Position numbers and translations under genes: made by a program
Notes under the pieces: generated by a model
The model's input: the letters and a program-made list of their open reading frames with translations, nothing else
What the model was told of the DNA's origin: nothing
The model's database searches: none
NCBI RefSeq assembly: GCF_900182605.1
Contig: NZ_FXTB01000006.1
Coordinates: forward strand, 186,001-250,000
DNA: 64,000 nucleotides
Direction of reading: 5' to 3'
From: Saccharicrinis carchari
GTDB lineage: Bacteria > Bacteroidota > Bacteroidia > Bacteroidales > Marinilabiliaceae
In this document: positions 33,058-45,789 of the stretch, piece by piece
Layout of the letters: the number at the start of each line of letters is the position of its first letter
Position numbering within the stretch: position 1 is the first letter of the stretch

Positions 33058-34257
33058 TTAGCGATCAGAAAGCAGGCCTGAAGGGTAAAGTAAATATTTA
33101 TCCCGCAGTTTGGCATATAAAGCAAGCTCCTTTTGCCACTTCTGTTTTATCTGAGTTTCGCTTAGCCCGGCCTGTATGTCCTTTAATACCTGCCCATCTC
33201 CTGCCAGTAAATTAAACCAACGGGTATTTAGACCAAAGCTTTCTTCGTGGCCAAACTTTTTATAAAAAGATATAAAGTAGGATAAAGTAAAACGGTGATC
33301 CTCAGCTTCCTCTCGTAAATCCATGCCATAACATTTTTTATCCTGTTGTTTGGGATGCTTCGACATGCCTTCAATACTAACAGGCGTAAAAGAAAAATCA
33401 CCAGCCGTAGGATCCGGATAACCAATAACCTGGAATGGAAAGTAGGTACCTCGTCCCACGCTCACATTGCTGGCCTCAAAAAAGCATAACGAAGGGTACA
33501 AACGAAGCGAGATATAATTGGGTAAATTGGGCGATGGTTTAACCGGCAAACTGTACTTGAGGCCATGATTCCAGTTCTCCATTTCAATCACCTGCAAATC
33601 ACATTTGATGCCTTTATCGAGCCAGCCCTGGCCATTTATCATCAGTGCCAGTTCACCAATTGTTAAACCGTGTACCACAGGAATGGGATGCATGCCCACA
33701 AACGATGTGTATTCCTTCTTTAGTATGGGGCCATCAAAATAATCACCATTCGGATTTGGCCTGTCCAGCACCATCATTTTAACTGAAGACTGAGCACAGG
33801 CTTCCATCATGTAGTGCATAGAGCTAATGTAAGTATAAAACCTCACCCCTACATCCTGAATATCAAAAATCACAATATCCAGATCCGCCAATTGTTCCGG
33901 GCTGGCCTTTTTATTTGAACCATACAAAGACACAATGGGCAGCCCGGTTCTTTTATCCGTATCGCTCTCAACAAGCTCACCGGCATCGTGCTCGCCTCTG
34001 AAACCATGTTCGGGTGCAAATATCTTTTGAACATGCACGCCCATGCTAAGTAAGGTATCCAGCAAATGTGTTTGCCCCACCAATGATGAATGATTAACTA
34101 AAAGGCCCACTTTTTTATCTTTAAGCATAGGTATATAAACCTCTGTACGTTCGGCTGCCGGCACTATAGTTTCCACTTCTGTTTTACTTTGCTGCGATAC
34201 ACACGAAAACGATAGTAAAAATAGACCACTGACGATAAAAAATAAAAACCTAATCAT
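33058..34257 (-). CDS. Exo-beta-N-acetylmuramidase NamZ-type (DUF1343) lipoprotein
   Basis: The 399 residues start with a lipoprotein signal (FLLSFSCVSQQ; lipidated Cys near 19). The DUF1343/NamZ domain follows with KVGLLVNHSSLVG, IFAPEHGFRGEHDAGE, VIFDIQDVGVRFYTYISSM and VLDRPNPNGDYFDGP. NamZ removes terminal N-acetylmuramic acid from peptidoglycan fragments during cell-wall recycling. Bacteroidetes such as Tannerella encode the characterised type. A location on the periplasmic side of an envelope membrane is expected. No other cell-wall recycling gene is adjacent. Confidence 0.9.
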   Translation of the reverse strand: MIRFLFFIVSGLFLLSFSCVSQQSKTEVETIVPAAERTEVYIPMLKDKKVGLLVNHSSLVGQTHLLDTLLSMGVHVQKIFAPEHGFRGEHDAGELVESDTDKRTGLPIVSLYGSNKKASPEQLADLDIVIFDIQDVGVRFYTYISSMHYMMEACAQSSVKMMVLDRPNPNGDYFDGPILKKEYTSFVGMHPIPVVHGLTIGELALMINGQGWLDKGIKCDLQVIEMENWNHGLKYSLPVKPSPNLPNYISLRLYPSLCFFEASNVSVGRGTYFPFQVIGYPDPTAGDFSFTPVSIEGMSKHPKQQDKKCYGMDLREEAEDHRFTLSYFISFYKKFGHEESFGLNTRWFNLLAGDGQVLKDIQAGLSETQIKQKWQKELALYAKLRDKYLLYPSGLLSDR

Positions 34258-34288
34258 ACCTAATCACACTTTATGTAACAGCAATAAG

Positions 34289-34609
34289 CTAAGCCTGCGG
34301 GGTAGAACCAAAATTCATGGGAATGTTCATCCCGGGGTTACCATCGTCAATATTTTTAATAGGACCGTGGTTGGCCTCAAAACGCTGGATATTGTCTTTC
34401 AGCGCCATCATCAGGCGCTTGGCGTGTTCGGGGGTAACCACCACCCGCGACTTCACCTGAGCCTTTGGTAATCCGGGCATTACTCGAATAAAGTCCAATA
34501 CAAACTCTGAGGGCGAATGGGTGATTACGGCCAAATTTGAATAAATACCCTGTCCTATCTCTTCATTCAGCTCAATATTGAGCTGGTTTTTATTTTTCTT
34601 ATCCTCCAT
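34289..34609 (-). CDS. DUF3467 domain protein
   Basis: The 106 residues form one DUF3467 domain (INIELNEEIGQGIYSNLAVITHS, PSEFVLDFIRVMPGLPKAQVKSRVVVTPEHAKRLMMAL). The family is widespread in Bacteroidetes and has no known function. It lies downstream of rpoC on the same strand, beyond a strong terminator, a neighbourhood I would expect to be conserved in the phylum. The C-terminal tail is rich in Gly, Asn and Pro. Confidence 0.85.
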   Translation of the reverse strand: MEDKKNKNQLNIELNEEIGQGIYSNLAVITHSPSEFVLDFIRVMPGLPKAQVKSRVVVTPEHAKRLMMALKDNIQRFEANHGPIKNIDDGNPGMNIPMNFGSTPQA

Positions 34610-34646
34610 TACTTGCTGTTTTTTATAAAAAAATACAATTTAAAAC

Positions 34647-34680
34647 AAAAAAGGGAAGCATCTGCATACTTCCCTTTTTT
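34647..34680 (-). terminator. Rho-independent terminator after rpoC
   Basis: AAAAAAGGGAAG (34647-34658) and CTTCCCTTTTTT (34669-34680) form a perfect 12-bp A/T-flanked stem with a 10-base loop. It ends the minus-strand rpoBC transcript 16 bp after the rpoC stop codon and reads as a terminator in both directions. Confidence 0.88.
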
Positions 34681-34695
34681 TATATGTAAGAACAA

Positions 34696-37600
34696 TTAAT
34701 CTTGCTCCTGCTCTTCTTCCACTTCTTTTTTCTCGGTTAACTTATCGTAATCCTTCTGCGAACCCACAATAATATTTTTAAGGGCTCTTTGTCCCGTACC
34801 CGCAGGTATCAGGTGTCCACAAATTACATTCTCCTTCAAGCCTTCCAGGTTATCTACCTTGCCGGATATGGCAGCCTCGTTAAGTACTTTGGTTGTTTCC
34901 TGGAACGATGCGGCCGACATAAAGCTCTTGGTTTGAAGCGCTGCCCGGGTAATTCCCTGAAGAATCTGGCTCGATGTTGCCGGGATAGCATCCCTTGATT
35001 CAACCAGTTTAAGGTCCTTACGTTTCAACTGTGAGTTTTCGTCCCTCAACCTACGCGAGGTAACAATCTGACCCGGTTTAAGATTTGACGAGTCCCCTGC
35101 ATCCACCACAACTTTTTTATCATAGATATGGTCGTTCTCGTGCATAAAGTCCAGTTTATCTGCAATTTGTTTCTCCAGGAACTTGGTATCACCCTGATCG
35201 TCAATAATAACTTTACGCATCATCTGACGAACAATTATCTCAAAATGCTTGTCGTTGATTCTAACACCCTGTAATCGGTATACGTCCTGTACTTCGTTTA
35301 CGATATACTCCTGAACCGCTGTAGGACCCATAATATGAAGAATATCGGACGGTGTGATAGCCCCATCTGACAAGGGGATACCGGCACGTACATAATCGTT
35401 TTCCTGTACCAGGATTTGTTTGGAAAGCGGAACCAGATATTTTTTTACCTGGCCGTTTTTAGAGGTTACGATAATTTCGCGGTTACCTCGTTTTATCTTA
35501 CCAAAGGTTACTTCACCATCAATCTCCGAAACTACTGCCGGATTGGAAGGATTACGCGCTTCGAATAACTCAGTTACACGAGGAAGACCACCTGTAATAT
35601 CACCCGCTTTACCTACAGCTCTAGGTATCTTAGCAACAATTTCGCCTAATTTTACCTTATGTCCATCTTCAACAGAAACGTGTGCACCTACCGGTAGGTT
35701 AAACAATTTAAGGGTTTCATCCGCTCCATCCACAATACGCAATGCGGGATTCTTTGTTTTATCCCTTGTTTCTATAATAACCTTTTCTTTAAATCCGGTT
35801 TGTTCATCGGAAACTTCCTTATAGGTTACGCCTTCAATCATATTGTCGAAGCTTACCTTACCTGCTTTCTCCGAAATAATAACCGCATTATAAGGATCCC
35901 ATTCACTAATCAGCTCACCCGCTTTAACTTTACTTCCGTTTTTGATATACAATTTCGAACCGTACGAAATCGGATGACTAACCAGAGCTATACCGGTATT
36001 TTTATCGATGATACGTAATTCGGCCAAACGTCCTATTACAATATCTATGTCTTTATCCTCTTCATTCTTGGCTGGCACGGTACGCAATTCCTCAAATTCG
36101 GCAACACCGTCATATTTGGCATACAGGTTACTCTCGGTAGAAATATTACCCGCTGTACCCCCTACGTGGAAAGTACGCAGGGTAAGCTGTGTACCCGGCT
36201 CCCCAATACTTTGGGCTGCAATAACACCCACCGCTTCGCCAATATGAACAAAGTTACCTGTGGCCAGATTACGACCGTAACATTTGGCACAAACCCCAAC
36301 TTTACTCTCACAAGTAAGTACCGAACGTATTTCAACCGTTTCCAGAGGTGAGTCGTTCAAAATTTTAGCTTTTACCTCGTCAATCTCGTCTCCTGAATTA
36401 ACAATAAGCTCACCTGTTGTAGGATGGTATACATCATGAACCGAAACACGTCCTAATACACGCTCGTATATGGTGGCTACAATATCTTCGTTGTTTTTGA
36501 TATCAGAAGCCGAAAGTCCTCTCAAGGTTCCACAATCTTCCTCTGTAATAATCACATCCTGCGATACATCAACCAAACGACGTGTTAAGTAACCCGCATC
36601 GGCTGTTTTTAAGGCCGTATCTGCCAAACCTTTACGGGCACCGTGTGTAGAAATAAAATATTCAAGTACCGACAGTCCTTCTTTAAAGTTAGAAAGAATG
36701 GGGTTTTCAATAATTTGTCCGCCTGTAGCACCTGACTTTTGTGGTTTTGCCATCAGTCCCCTCATACCAGACAACTGACGTATCTGCTCCTTGGAACCCC
36801 TGGCACCTGAGTCAAGCATCATATAAACGGAGTTAAAGCCCTGTTGATCTGAGCTCAACTGTGTCATTAAAGTGTTGGTAAGCTTGGCATTTACGTGCGT
36901 CCAAATATCAATAATCTGATTGTAACGTTCGTTGTTGGTAATGAAACCCATGTTATAGTTGTTCAATACCTCTTCTACCTCGTCGTACCCTTCTTTAACC
37001 ATGGTATCTTTTTCCTCGGGAATAATAACGTCGCCCAGGTTAAATGATAATCCACCCTCAAAGGCCATTTTATATCCCAGATTCTTAATATCGTCCAAAA
37101 ATTCTGCCGTACGCGGAGTACCACAAATTTTCTGAACTCTACCAATGGTATCGCGTAGTGCTTTTTTGGTGAGTACCTCATTAATAAAACCTGACTCTCG
37201 TGGGGCAAATTCATTAAATAAGATACGGCCCACTGTCGATTCTATGAGTTTTAACTCGGGTACACCCTCATCGTTTAAGTCGTAACCTTTTACCTTTACC
37301 AGCGCATGTAAATCTACCTGTCCCTCATTATAGGCAATGCGTACTTCTTCTATATCGTAAAAAGTCAAGCCTTCACCTTTGGCTCCCTTTCGTTCTTTGG
37401 TCATGTAGTACAGACCCAGAACCATATCCTGCGAAGGTACCGTAACGGGAGCTCCGTTGGCCGGGTTAAGTATATTCTGCGAACCCAACATTAGCATCTG
37501 TGCTTCCAGAATTGCTGCGTTGCCCAATGGCAAGTGAACCGCCATTTGGTCACCGTCGAAATCGGCGTTAAATGCCGAACAAGCCAGTGGGTGCAGTTGT

Positions 37601-38976
37601 ATTGCTTTTCCTTCAATTAGTTTTGGCTGAAAGGCCTGAATACCCAAACGGTGCAAGGTAGGGGCACGGTTAAGCAATACGGGGTGCCCTTTCATTATGC
37701 TTTCCAGAATATCCCAAACTACCGGATCTTTTCTGTCAACTATTTTTTTAGCAGATTTTACCGTTTTAACGATACCACGTTCAATAAGCTTACGGATAAC
37801 GAAAGGTTTGTAGAGCTCGGCAGCCATTCCCTTAGGAATACCACACTCGTGCATTTTAAGTTCCGGGCCAACAACAATTACCGAACGGGCAGAATAATCA
37901 ACCCTTTTACCCAATAAGTTTTGACGGAAACGGCCTTGCTTTCCTTTTAAGCTATCACTCAATGATTTCAATGGTCGATTAGCATCCGTTTTTACGGCAT
38001 TGGCTTTACGAGAGTTATCAAAAAGCGAATCTACCGACTCCTGCAACATACGTTTTTCGTTACGCAGAATAACCTCAGGAGCCTTAATTTCAATCAATCG
38101 CTTTAAGCGGTTATTTCGAATGATGACCCTACGATAAAGGTCGTTAAGGTCGGATGTAGCAAACCTGCCACCATCCAAAGGTACCAGTGGTCGTAGTTCT
38201 GGTGGTATTACCGGCACCACTTTCACTATCATCCATTCCGGACGGTTGCGTCCTACAGACTCGCGGAAAGACTCAACAACTTGCAGTCGTTTTAAAGCCT
38301 CATTTTTACGCTGTTGTGATGTTTCTGTATTGGCTTTATGTCTGAGGTCATACGACAGTTCATCTAAATCGATGCGCGAGAGTATCATGTGCAGCGCATC
38401 TGCTCCCATCTTGGCGATGAATTTGTTCGGATCATCGTCTTCCAGGTATTGGTTTTCTTTCGGTAGCGTATCCAGAATATCCAAATATTCCTCTTCCGTC
38501 AGGAAATCCATGTATTGAATTCCATCCTCTTCTTTAATACCCGCCTGAATAACCACATAGCGTTCGTAATAAATAATGGAATCCATTTTTTTTGTGGGTA
38601 ATCCCAATAAGTATCCGATTTTATTCGGAAGGGATTTAAAGTACCATATATGCGCTACGGGAACCACTAAGGAAATATGTCCCATTCGTTCACGTCGTAC
38701 TTTCTTTTCTGTTACCTCCACACCGCATCTATCGCAAACGATTCCACGGTATCTTATTCTTTTATATTTACCACAGTGACACTCATAATCCTTTACGGGA
38801 CCGAAAATTCTTTCGCAGAATAATCCGTCACGTTCCGGTTTATAGGTTCTGTAGTTGATGGTCTCGGGCTTTAACACCTCTCCACTCGATCTCTCCAAGA
38901 TTTCTTCCGGTGATGCTAACCCGATAGAGATTTTTGTAAAATTACTCTTTACTTTCTGATCTCTTCTGAATGCCAT
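34696..38976 (-). CDS. rpoC: DNA-directed RNA polymerase subunit beta'
   Basis: The 1426-residue protein is full length for Bacteroidetes beta'. Near the N-terminus is the zinc site [19 protein letters not shown]. The active-site loop [12 protein letters not shown] provides the Mg-binding aspartates, and a second zinc site [19 protein letters not shown] is in the C-terminal half. The EEEQEQD tail is acidic. It lies 100 bp after rpoB, in the usual order. No internal oddity was seen. Confidence 0.98.
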   Translation of the reverse strand: MAFRRDQKVKSNFTKISIGLASPEEILERSSGEVLKPETINYRTYKPERDGLFCERIFGPVKDYECHCGKYKRIRYRGIVCDRCGVEVTEKKVRRERMGHISLVVPVAHIWYFKSLPNKIGYLLGLPTKKMDSIIYYERYVVIQAGIKEEDGIQYMDFLTEEEYLDILDTLPKENQYLEDDDPNKFIAKMGADALHMILSRIDLDELSYDLRHKANTETSQQRKNEALKRLQVVESFRESVGRNRPEWMIVKVVPVIPPELRPLVPLDGGRFATSDLNDLYRRVIIRNNRLKRLIEIKAPEVILRNEKRMLQESVDSLFDNSRKANAVKTDANRPLKSLSDSLKGKQGRFRQNLLGKRVDYSARSVIVVGPELKMHECGIPKGMAAELYKPFVIRKLIERGIVKTVKSAKKIVDRKDPVVWDILESIMKGHPVLLNRAPTLHRLGIQAFQPKLIEGKAIQLHPLACSAFNADFDGDQMAVHLPLGNAAILEAQMLMLGSQNILNPANGAPVTVPSQDMVLGLYYMTKERKGAKGEGLTFYDIEEVRIAYNEGQVDLHALVKVKGYDLNDEGVPELKLIESTVGRILFNEFAPRESGFINEVLTKKALRDTIGRVQKICGTPRTAEFLDDIKNLGYKMAFEGGLSFNLGDVIIPEEKDTMVKEGYDEVEEVLNNYNMGFITNNERYNQIIDIWTHVNAKLTNTLMTQLSSDQQGFNSVYMMLDSGARGSKEQIRQLSGMRGLMAKPQKSGATGGQIIENPILSNFKEGLSVLEYFISTHGARKGLADTALKTADAGYLTRRLVDVSQDVIITEEDCGTLRGLSASDIKNNEDIVATIYERVLGRVSVHDVYHPTTGELIVNSGDEIDEVKAKILNDSPLETVEIRSVLTCESKVGVCAKCYGRNLATGNFVHIGEAVGVIAAQSIGEPGTQLTLRTFHVGGTAGNISTESNLYAKYDGVAEFEELRTVPAKNEEDKDIDIVIGRLAELRIIDKNTGIALVSHPISYGSKLYIKNGSKVKAGELISEWDPYNAVIISEKAGKVSFDNMIEGVTYKEVSDEQTGFKEKVIIETRDKTKNPALRIVDGADETLKLFNLPVGAHVSVEDGHKVKLGEIVAKIPRAVGKAGDITGGLPRVTELFEARNPSNPAVVSEIDGEVTFGKIKRGNREIIVTSKNGQVKKYLVPLSKQILVQENDYVRAGIPLSDGAITPSDILHIMGPTAVQEYIVNEVQDVYRLQGVRINDKHFEIIVRQMMRKVIIDDQGDTKFLEKQIADKLDFMHENDHIYDKKVVVDAGDSSNLKPGQIVTSRRLRDENSQLKRKDLKLVESRDAIPATSSQILQGITRAALQTKSFMSAASFQETTKVLNEAAISGKVDNLEGLKENVICGHLIPAGTGQRALKNIIVGSQKDYDKLTEKKEVEEEQEQD

Positions 38977-39076
38977 ATGTCGACGTCTATTAAATTAAAA
39001 ACAAATAAGGCAATCATCGCACCGTGCCATGCACCGTGCGATGATATAAAGCTTTAACTAAGGCTTTAAAGATGGC

Positions 39077-42000
39077 TTAGTCCAGATTTACACTTAAACC
39101 AAGACCTCTAAGCTCATGTAACAACACGTTAAGTGATTCGGGGATGCCCGGTTGTGGCATGGGGTCGCCTTTAACAATGGCCTCGTAGGCCTTGGCTCTT
39201 CCCATTACATCATCCGATTTAACGGTTAATATCTCCTGCAGGATGTTGGCAGCACCAAAAGCTTCCAGTGCCCAAACTTCCATCTCTCCAAAACGCTGAC
39301 CTCCAAACTGGGCTTTACCACCCAATGGTTGTTGCGTAATTAATGAGTACGGACCTATTGAACGGGCGTGCATCTTGTCCTCAACCATGTGCCCCAGTTT
39401 GAGCATATATATAACTCCTACTGTGGCCGGCTGGTGGAACCTATCGCCGGTACCACCATCGTAAAGATAAGTTTTACCGTGCTCAGGAACCTTGGCTTTT
39501 TTAGTCCACTCATCCATATCCTCAAAGGTGGCTCCATCAAATATGGGTGTAGCAAATTTAACCCCCAATTGTTTTCCGGCCCAGCCCAACACCGTTTCAT
39601 AAATCTGTCCGAGGTTCATCCGCGATGGCACCCCCAACGGGTTCAATACAATATCCACAGGCGTACCATCTTCTAAAAATGGCATATCCTCTACACGTAC
39701 AATACGGGATACGATACCCTTGTTACCGTGTCGACCGGCCATTTTATCGCCCACCGTTATCTTACGTTTTTTAGCAATATACACTTTTGCTAACTGAACA
39801 ATACCGGCAGGTAGTTCGTCACCTATCGTCAAGTTATATTTTTGACGTTTTTCTTTGGCCTCGTACTCCTGAAATTTCAACAGATAATTATGGATAATAT
39901 TTTGTATTACCTCATTCTTTTCTTTATCGGTAGTCCAGCCTCTCGGGTTTATATTATGATAATCCAACTCGTTCAATATTTTTTGTGTAAACTTAGTGCC
40001 TTTGGCAATTACGTCTACACTAAAATAATCCTGAACGCCTTGCGATGTTTTACCATTGGTAATCGCAAAAAGTTTATCTACCAATCTTGTCCTTAAATCT
40101 GCTACCGAACGATCAAACTCCTCGTCAATTTTAGCGATTAAGGGTTTGTCAGACGATCGTGCTTTACGATCTTTTATTATCCGCGAGAATAATTTTTTAT
40201 CGATAACAACCCCTTTTAACGATGGCGATGCCTTTAATGAGGCGTCTTTCACGTCGCCTGCTTTTTCACCAAATATAGCCCGCAATAATTTTTCCTCGGG
40301 CGTTGGGTCGCTTTCGCCTTTCGGCGTTATTTTACCAATTAAAATGTCACCGGGTTCAACATGGGCACCTACCCTTATCAACCCGTTTTCATCCAGATCC
40401 TTGGTAGCCTCTTCGCTCACGTTGGGAATATCGGCTGTTAATTCTTCCAGTCCCCTTTTGGTATCACGTACTTCTAACGAATACTCGTCTATATGCACCG
40501 ATGTAAATACATCCTCGCGTACCACGCTTTCGGAAATAACAATCGCATCCTCAAAGTTATATCCTTTCCAGGGCATAAAGGCCACCTTCAGGTTTCGTCC
40601 GAGTGCAAGTTCTCCGTTTTCGGTAGAGTATCCCTCTGTAAGAATTTGACCTTCCTTAACTCGCTGGCCTGTTACTACCATTGGCTTAAGGTCGATGCAG
40701 GTATTCTGGTTTGTTTTCTGAAATTTAGGTATCCGGTAACGTTTCGTTTCAGAATCGAAACTTACAAATTTCTCTTCCTCAGTTAAATCATAACGGATAA
40801 CAATCTCCTCTGCATCACAGAACTCAACCACACCATCTTTTTCGGCAACAATGTTGGTTCTGGAATCGCTAATCAATTTACCCTCTAATCCGGTTCCCAC
40901 GATAGGTGCCTCAGGTCGTAACAAAGGTACGGCCTGGCGCATCATGTTCGATCCCATCAGTGCACGGTTGGCATCATCATGCTCCAAAAATGGAATAAGC
41001 GATGCAGCTACCGAAGCTATTTGGTTAGGTGCCACGTCCATCATGTCAATTTCGTCCGGCGTGCTCACGGGGTAATCTGCTTCCAGTCGCGATTTAATGC
41101 GGTTGTTTACAAATTTCCCTTCTTCATCCAATGGTGCATTGGCTTGTGCTATCACCAACTCCTCTTCTTCCTCTGCACTTAAATAAGCCACTCCTTCTCC
41201 GGTCAGATCAACTTTTCCTTCCGTTACCTTACGATACGGTGTTTCGATGAAACCTAAATCGTTGATTTTGGCGAAAACGCACAACGAAGATATCAAACCG
41301 ATGTTTGGCCCTTCCGGTGTTTCAATCGGACACAAGCGACCATAATGCGTGTAATGCACATCGCGCACCTCAAAACCAGCTCTCTCACGTGAAAGTCCTC
41401 CAGGTCCTAATGCAGACATTCTCCGTTTATGGGTAATCTCGGCCAACGGATTGGTCTGATCCATAAACTGCGATAAAGCATTTGTGCCAAAGAAACTATT
41501 GATAACTGACGATAAAGTTTTACTATTGATTAGATCAATAGGTGTAAATACTTCATTGTCTCTTACATTCATTCTTTCGCGGATAGTACGTGCCATACGT
41601 GCCAATCCTACACCAAACTGGTTACCCAGTTGCTCGCCCACCGTACGCACCCTTCGGTTGCTAAGGTGGTCGATATCATCTACCTCTGTTTTGGAGTTGA
41701 TAAGCTCAATCAGGTATTTAATGATCTGTATAATATCGGGTTTGGTCAGTACTTTTGTATCCGTAGCTGTATCCAGACCCAATTTTTTGTTCAGTCTGTA
41801 GCGTCCTACCTCACCCAGGTCGTAGCGCTTATCAGAAAAGAACAACTTATCAATTACATCGCGGGCGGTAGCCTCATCTGGCGGCTCCGCGTTGCGTAAT
41901 TGACGATATATGTGCAGCACGGCTTCTTTTTCGGAATTACAAGGGTCCTTTTGAAGCGTGTTGTATATTATTGCGTAATCAGACAGGTTCTGATTTTCTT

Positions 42001-42889
42001 TATGTAGCAAGATTGTTTTGGCACCAGAGTCAACCACCTCCTCGATATGCTCCGGCTCAATAACTGTTTCACGGTCGATAATCACTTCGTTACGTTCGAT
42101 AGATACTACCTCACCGGTATCTTCGTCCACGAAATCCTCGATCCATGTTTTAAGTACGCGTGCCGCCAGTTTACGACCCAATACTTTTTTCAACCCTGCC
42201 TTGGTTACTTTTACTTCATCGGCAAGGTCAAATATTTCTAAAATTTGTTTATCGCTCTCGTAACCAATTGCACGTAGCAATGTTGTTACCGGCAATTTTT
42301 TCTTTCTGTCGATGTACGCGTACATCACACTGTTGATATCCGTGGCGAATTCGATCCATGACCCCTTAAAAGGTATGATGCGTGCCGAATACAGTTTTGT
42401 ACCATTGGCATGGATGCTTTGACCAAAGAAAACTCCCGGTGAACGGTGCAACTGCGAAACCACAACCCGCTCGGCTCCATTGATGATAAAACTACCTTTA
42501 TCGGTCATATATGGTACGGTTCCAAGATATACATCTTGTACAACAGTATCAAAATCTTCGTGTTCGGGATCGGTACAGTACAGCTTTAGTTTGGCCTTTA
42601 AGGGTACACTAAAGGTGAGTCCCCTTTCAATACACTCCTGAATAGAGTATCTGGGGGGATCAATACCGAAATCAAGAAACTCTAGTACAAAATTGTTTCT
42701 TGTGTCCGTGATGGGAAAATTATCTTCAAATACTTGAAATAAACTTTCTACTTTTCTTTCTTCGGGTGTGGTACCCTGTTGAAAGAACTCACGGAACGAT
42801 TTCAATTGAACTTCTAAAAAATCGGGGTATTGAAGTTGATTTTTAATAGAAGCAAAGTTAATTCTTTCGCTTGTGGTATTTGGAGTCAT
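39077..42889 (-). CDS. rpoB: DNA-directed RNA polymerase subunit beta
   Basis: The 1270-residue protein shows the conserved blocks of beta: [11 protein letters not shown], the rifampicin-region segment [20 protein letters not shown] with wild-type-looking D, H and R residues, [17 protein letters not shown] and [12 protein letters not shown]. Residues and length agree with Bacteroidetes homologues. It follows rplL after 102 bp and is cotranscribed with rpoC. Resistance-type changes in the rifampicin region are not evident by eye. Confidence 0.98.
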   Translation of the reverse strand: MTPNTTSERINFASIKNQLQYPDFLEVQLKSFREFFQQGTTPEERKVESLFQVFEDNFPITDTRNNFVLEFLDFGIDPPRYSIQECIERGLTFSVPLKAKLKLYCTDPEHEDFDTVVQDVYLGTVPYMTDKGSFIINGAERVVVSQLHRSPGVFFGQSIHANGTKLYSARIIPFKGSWIEFATDINSVMYAYIDRKKKLPVTTLLRAIGYESDKQILEIFDLADEVKVTKAGLKKVLGRKLAARVLKTWIEDFVDEDTGEVVSIERNEVIIDRETVIEPEHIEEVVDSGAKTILLHKENQNLSDYAIIYNTLQKDPCNSEKEAVLHIYRQLRNAEPPDEATARDVIDKLFFSDKRYDLGEVGRYRLNKKLGLDTATDTKVLTKPDIIQIIKYLIELINSKTEVDDIDHLSNRRVRTVGEQLGNQFGVGLARMARTIRERMNVRDNEVFTPIDLINSKTLSSVINSFFGTNALSQFMDQTNPLAEITHKRRMSALGPGGLSRERAGFEVRDVHYTHYGRLCPIETPEGPNIGLISSLCVFAKINDLGFIETPYRKVTEGKVDLTGEGVAYLSAEEEEELVIAQANAPLDEEGKFVNNRIKSRLEADYPVSTPDEIDMMDVAPNQIASVAASLIPFLEHDDANRALMGSNMMRQAVPLLRPEAPIVGTGLEGKLISDSRTNIVAEKDGVVEFCDAEEIVIRYDLTEEEKFVSFDSETKRYRIPKFQKTNQNTCIDLKPMVVTGQRVKEGQILTEGYSTENGELALGRNLKVAFMPWKGYNFEDAIVISESVVREDVFTSVHIDEYSLEVRDTKRGLEELTADIPNVSEEATKDLDENGLIRVGAHVEPGDILIGKITPKGESDPTPEEKLLRAIFGEKAGDVKDASLKASPSLKGVVIDKKLFSRIIKDRKARSSDKPLIAKIDEEFDRSVADLRTRLVDKLFAITNGKTSQGVQDYFSVDVIAKGTKFTQKILNELDYHNINPRGWTTDKEKNEVIQNIIHNYLLKFQEYEAKEKRQKYNLTIGDELPAGIVQLAKVYIAKKRKITVGDKMAGRHGNKGIVSRIVRVEDMPFLEDGTPVDIVLNPLGVPSRMNLGQIYETVLGWAGKQLGVKFATPIFDGATFEDMDEWTKKAKVPEHGKTYLYDGGTGDRFHQPATVGVIYMLKLGHMVEDKMHARSIGPYSLITQQPLGGKAQFGGQRFGEMEVWALEAFGAANILQEILTVKSDDVMGRAKAYEAIVKGDPMPQPGIPESLNVLLHELRGLGLSVNLD

Positions 42890-42991
42890 CTATCAACAAA
42901 AATTAATTGAACTTATAACATAAACGTATAAATAGGTATAGGAACTTATCAAAGATAAGTCCCTACACCGTCCCTTATAACAAGGTAGTAA

Positions 42992-43369
42992 TTACTTAAG
43001 TTCAACTTCTGCTCCAGCCTCTGTTAATTGACTTTTTAATGCTTCCGCTTCTTCTTTAGATACTTTTTCCTTAATTGGTGCAGGTGATTTGTCCACTAAT
43101 TCTTTAGCTTCTTTCAAACCAACGCCTGTCATCTCTTTAACCAACTTTACGATAGCCAGTTTGGATCCACCTGGTGATTTAAGGATTACGTCGAATTCTG
43201 TTTGCTCTTCAGCTGCGGCGGCATCGCCACCAGCTGCAGGGCCGGCAACAGCTACAGCTGCAGCAGCAGGCTCAATACCATATTCTTCTTTAAGGATCTC
43301 TGCAAGTTCGTTAACGTCTTTTACTGTTAGGTTAACCAATTCCTCTGCTAGCTTCTTTAAATCTGCCAT
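42992..43369 (-). CDS. rplL: 50S ribosomal protein L7/L12
   Basis: The 125 residues show the N-terminal dimerisation helices, the flexible Ala/Gly hinge ([20 protein letters not shown]) and the C-terminal factor-binding domain ([24 protein letters not shown]). This protein forms the stalk that recruits translation GTPases. It lies 37 bp after rplJ, its stalk partner. Confidence 0.97.
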   Translation of the reverse strand: MADLKKLAEELVNLTVKDVNELAEILKEEYGIEPAAAAVAVAGPAAGGDAAAAEEQTEFDVILKSPGGSKLAIVKLVKEMTGVGLKEAKELVDKSPAPIKEKVSKEEAEALKSQLTEAGAEVELK

Positions 43370-43406
43370 CTTTTTATTTATTAAAAAATTGTTTTATTCT
43401 TTTTAT

Positions 43407-43925
43407 TTACTCTTTTTCTGATAGTGTTTTTAATACACCATGTATGGTACTTCCGCCTGATTGCAGTGCCGAAATAACATTTTTTGCTGGTGATTGCAGC
43501 AATGCGATGATATCGCCCACCAGTTCCTCTTTAGACTTGATGTTAACCAAGGTCTCCAGGTACTCGGGTCCTAAATAAATCGACTCTTCAACGAAAGCTC
43601 CTTTTAAAACAGGCTTTTTGTTTGCCTTGCTAAATTCTTTGATTAATTTAGCAGGAACATTCCCTGTGTTTGAAAAGAATATTGCCGAAGAACCTTTTAA
43701 CGCATCGTACAATTCGGCATAGTCTCCATCTAACTCCTCAAGTGCTTTTACAAACAAGGTGTTTTTAACCACCATCATTTTCACTTCCTTGTTAAAACAG
43801 AGTCTACGCAAGGCACTCGTTTTTCCCGAGTTCATACCACCTGCATCTACCACATAAAAATGGTTGTACTCGGCGATAGTTTGAGTGAGTTCCTTTACAA
43901 GTAAGCTCTTATCTTCCTTTTTCAT
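43407..43925 (-). CDS. rplJ: 50S ribosomal protein L10
   Basis: The 172 residues match L10: MKKEDKSLLVKELTQTIAEYNHFYVVDAGG, a LRRLCFNKEVKMMVVKNTLFVKAL core and the C-terminal helix that binds L7/L12 dimers. It anchors the stalk to 23S rRNA. In many bacteria L10 represses its own operon through its leader; a specific leader structure was not identified in the 29-bp space upstream. Confidence 0.96.
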   Translation of the reverse strand: MKKEDKSLLVKELTQTIAEYNHFYVVDAGGMNSGKTSALRRLCFNKEVKMMVVKNTLFVKALEELDGDYAELYDALKGSSAIFFSNTGNVPAKLIKEFSKANKKPVLKGAFVEESIYLGPEYLETLVNIKSKEELVGDIIALLQSPAKNVISALQSGGSTIHGVLKTLSEKE

Positions 43926-43954
43926 GATTCCTTTCTTTTCTGTTAGTTAAACAT

Positions 43955-44650
43955 TTAGGCCTCAACCAATTTGGCATCAACTCTAATACCCGGACTCATC
44001 GTACTTGAAAGACTAATGCTTTTAATGTAAGTACCCTTTGCTGCTGAAGGCTTCAGCTTATTGATTACCTCAATAAACTCTCTTGCATTCTCAACAATTT
44101 TGTTCTGATCAAAAGACACCTTACCGATAGAAGCATGTATAATACCGAACTTATCAACTTTAAAGTCAATTTTACCGGCTTTTACATCTGTAACGGCTTT
44201 ACCCACTTCCATGGTAACTGTACCACTCTTAGGGTTAGGCATTAAACCACGAGGGCCTAAAACACGTCCTAGTTGACCCACTTTGGCCATTACACTAGGC
44301 ATGGTGATAATTACATCCACATCTGTCCAGCCTCCTTTGATCTTTTCCACGTATTCATCCAATCCAACGAAATCGGCGCCTGCACTTTTTGCCTCTTCTT
44401 CCTTATCAGGAGTACACAAAACAAGCACACGCACTTCTTTACCCGTACCATGGGGAAGGGTACAAATACCTCTCACCATTTGGTTCGCTTTTCTTGGATC
44501 GACACCCAGCCTTACGTCAATATCTACCGAAGCATCAAATTTAGTATTGGTAATTTCCTTCACCAATTTGGCTGCTTCCTCAAGCGAATATTGCTTTCCG
44601 GCTTCGATTTTATCTAACGCTAACTTTCTATTCTTTGTTAGTTTTGTCAT
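43955..44650 (-). CDS. rplA: 50S ribosomal protein L1
   Basis: The 231 residues are full-length L1, including [36 protein letters not shown] and the C-terminal [12 protein letters not shown] segment. L1 binds 23S rRNA at the tRNA exit side and can repress its own mRNA. The gene is 19 bp after rplK. Confidence 0.97.
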   Translation of the reverse strand: MTKLTKNRKLALDKIEAGKQYSLEEAAKLVKEITNTKFDASVDIDVRLGVDPRKANQMVRGICTLPHGTGKEVRVLVLCTPDKEEEAKSAGADFVGLDEYVEKIKGGWTDVDVIITMPSVMAKVGQLGRVLGPRGLMPNPKSGTVTMEVGKAVTDVKAGKIDFKVDKFGIIHASIGKVSFDQNKIVENAREFIEVINKLKPSAAKGTYIKSISLSSTMSPGIRVDAKLVEA

Positions 44651-44669
44651 ATCTCCAAAATGGTATTAA

Positions 44670-45113
44670 TTAGTTATCACCAGGGAATTCACCATCCACG
44701 GCGATACCCATACTTCTGGCAGTTCCGGCCACCATCTTCATACCGGAGTCTACTGTAAAACAATTCAAATCAGCCATTTTGTCCTCAGCTATCGCTTTTA
44801 CTTGATCCCACGTTACCGTGCCCACCTTCTTACGGTTTGGCTCAGCGGATCCGCTTTTAAGCTTGCAAGCCTCTAAAAGTTGTACTGCTGCCGGTGGTGT
44901 TTTAATAACAAAGTCAAAGGACTTGTCGGTATACACCGAAATAACAACGGGTAAAACTTTACCTGCTTTCTCCTGAGTTCTGGCGTTGAATTGCTTACAA
45001 AACTCCATTATATTCACACCTTTAGCACCTAATGCAGGCCCTACCGGTGGTGAAGGGTTTGCCGCTCCACCTTTTATCTGTAATTTGATAAAAGTTTCAA
45101 CTTGTTTAGCCAT
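44670..45113 (-). CDS. rplK: 50S ribosomal protein L11
   Basis: The 147 residues begin with [20 protein letters not shown], the typical proline-rich L11 start, and contain the C-terminal rRNA-binding domain ([19 protein letters not shown]). It lies in the GTPase-associated centre. The gene is 114 bp downstream of nusG. Confidence 0.97.
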   Translation of the reverse strand: MAKQVETFIKLQIKGGAANPSPPVGPALGAKGVNIMEFCKQFNARTQEKAGKVLPVVISVYTDKSFDFVIKTPPAAVQLLEACKLKSGSAEPNRKKVGTVTWDQVKAIAEDKMADLNCFTVDSGMKMVAGTARSMGIAVDGEFPGDN

Positions 45114-45227
45114 GTAGCAATTCTTATTAAATTAATATATATATAATGCATCCCAAACTTTAATTCTTGCAGTGATAAAAGAAGGTATCTTTTATGGAAG
45201 CTTAAACGTACAAGTTAAAGGGGATTA

Positions 45228-45776
45228 TTATTCTTTTTCTACCTGTAGGAAACTTAATTCAAGTGGTGTTTTTCTGCCGAAGATTTTAACCATTACCTGT
45301 AGTTTTTTCTTTTCTTCGTTTACTTCTTCTATAACACCGTTGAAGCCATTAAACGGACCATCGATTACTTTTACCGTTTCGCCTACAAAATATGGAACAT
45401 TCAACTCCTCATTCTCTGTATCTGCCAATTCATCCACCTTACCCAGTATCCTGTTTACCTCGCTGGTGCGCAAGGGTACGGCGCTGTTGTCTCTATCGCC
45501 CAAAAAGCCGATAACATTTGGCACGCTCTTTAGTATGTGCGGGATTTCACCCACTAATGCGGCTTCAATCATCACATAACCCGGAAAAAAATTACGCTCT
45601 TTGCTGATTTTTTTTCCGTTTCGGATCTGGTATACTTTTTCTTGTGGTATTAGCACCTGGGCGATGTAATCATGTAAATTAAGACGTTCGATTTCGTTTT
45701 CGACGTATTCTTTCACTTTTTTTTCTTTACCCCCAATGGCCCTTAATACATACCATTTTTTTTCTATGTTAGCCAT
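45228..45776 (-). CDS. nusG: Transcription termination/antitermination protein NusG
   Basis: Counting from the ATG at 45776 there are 182 residues. The frame extends 29 codons further upstream, but that part overlaps secE and has no homology. The N-terminal NGN domain starts at KKWYVLRAIGGKEKKVKEY, and the C-terminal KOW domain has VKVIDGPFNGFNGVIEEVN. NusG couples RNA polymerase to elongation, Rho and the ribosome. It is 13 bp after secE, as usual. Confidence 0.95.
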   Translation of the reverse strand: MANIEKKWYVLRAIGGKEKKVKEYVENEIERLNLHDYIAQVLIPQEKVYQIRNGKKISKERNFFPGYVMIEAALVGEIPHILKSVPNVIGFLGDRDNSAVPLRTSEVNRILGKVDELADTENEELNVPYFVGETVKVIDGPFNGFNGVIEEVNEEKKKLQVMVKIFGRKTPLELSFLQVEKE

Positions 45777-45789
45777 GTGTATAAAGTTC

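Noticed and set aside
40056-40649. A 197-codon plus-strand frame inside rpoB
   Set aside because: It is antisense to a highly conserved gene and is a codon-usage shadow.
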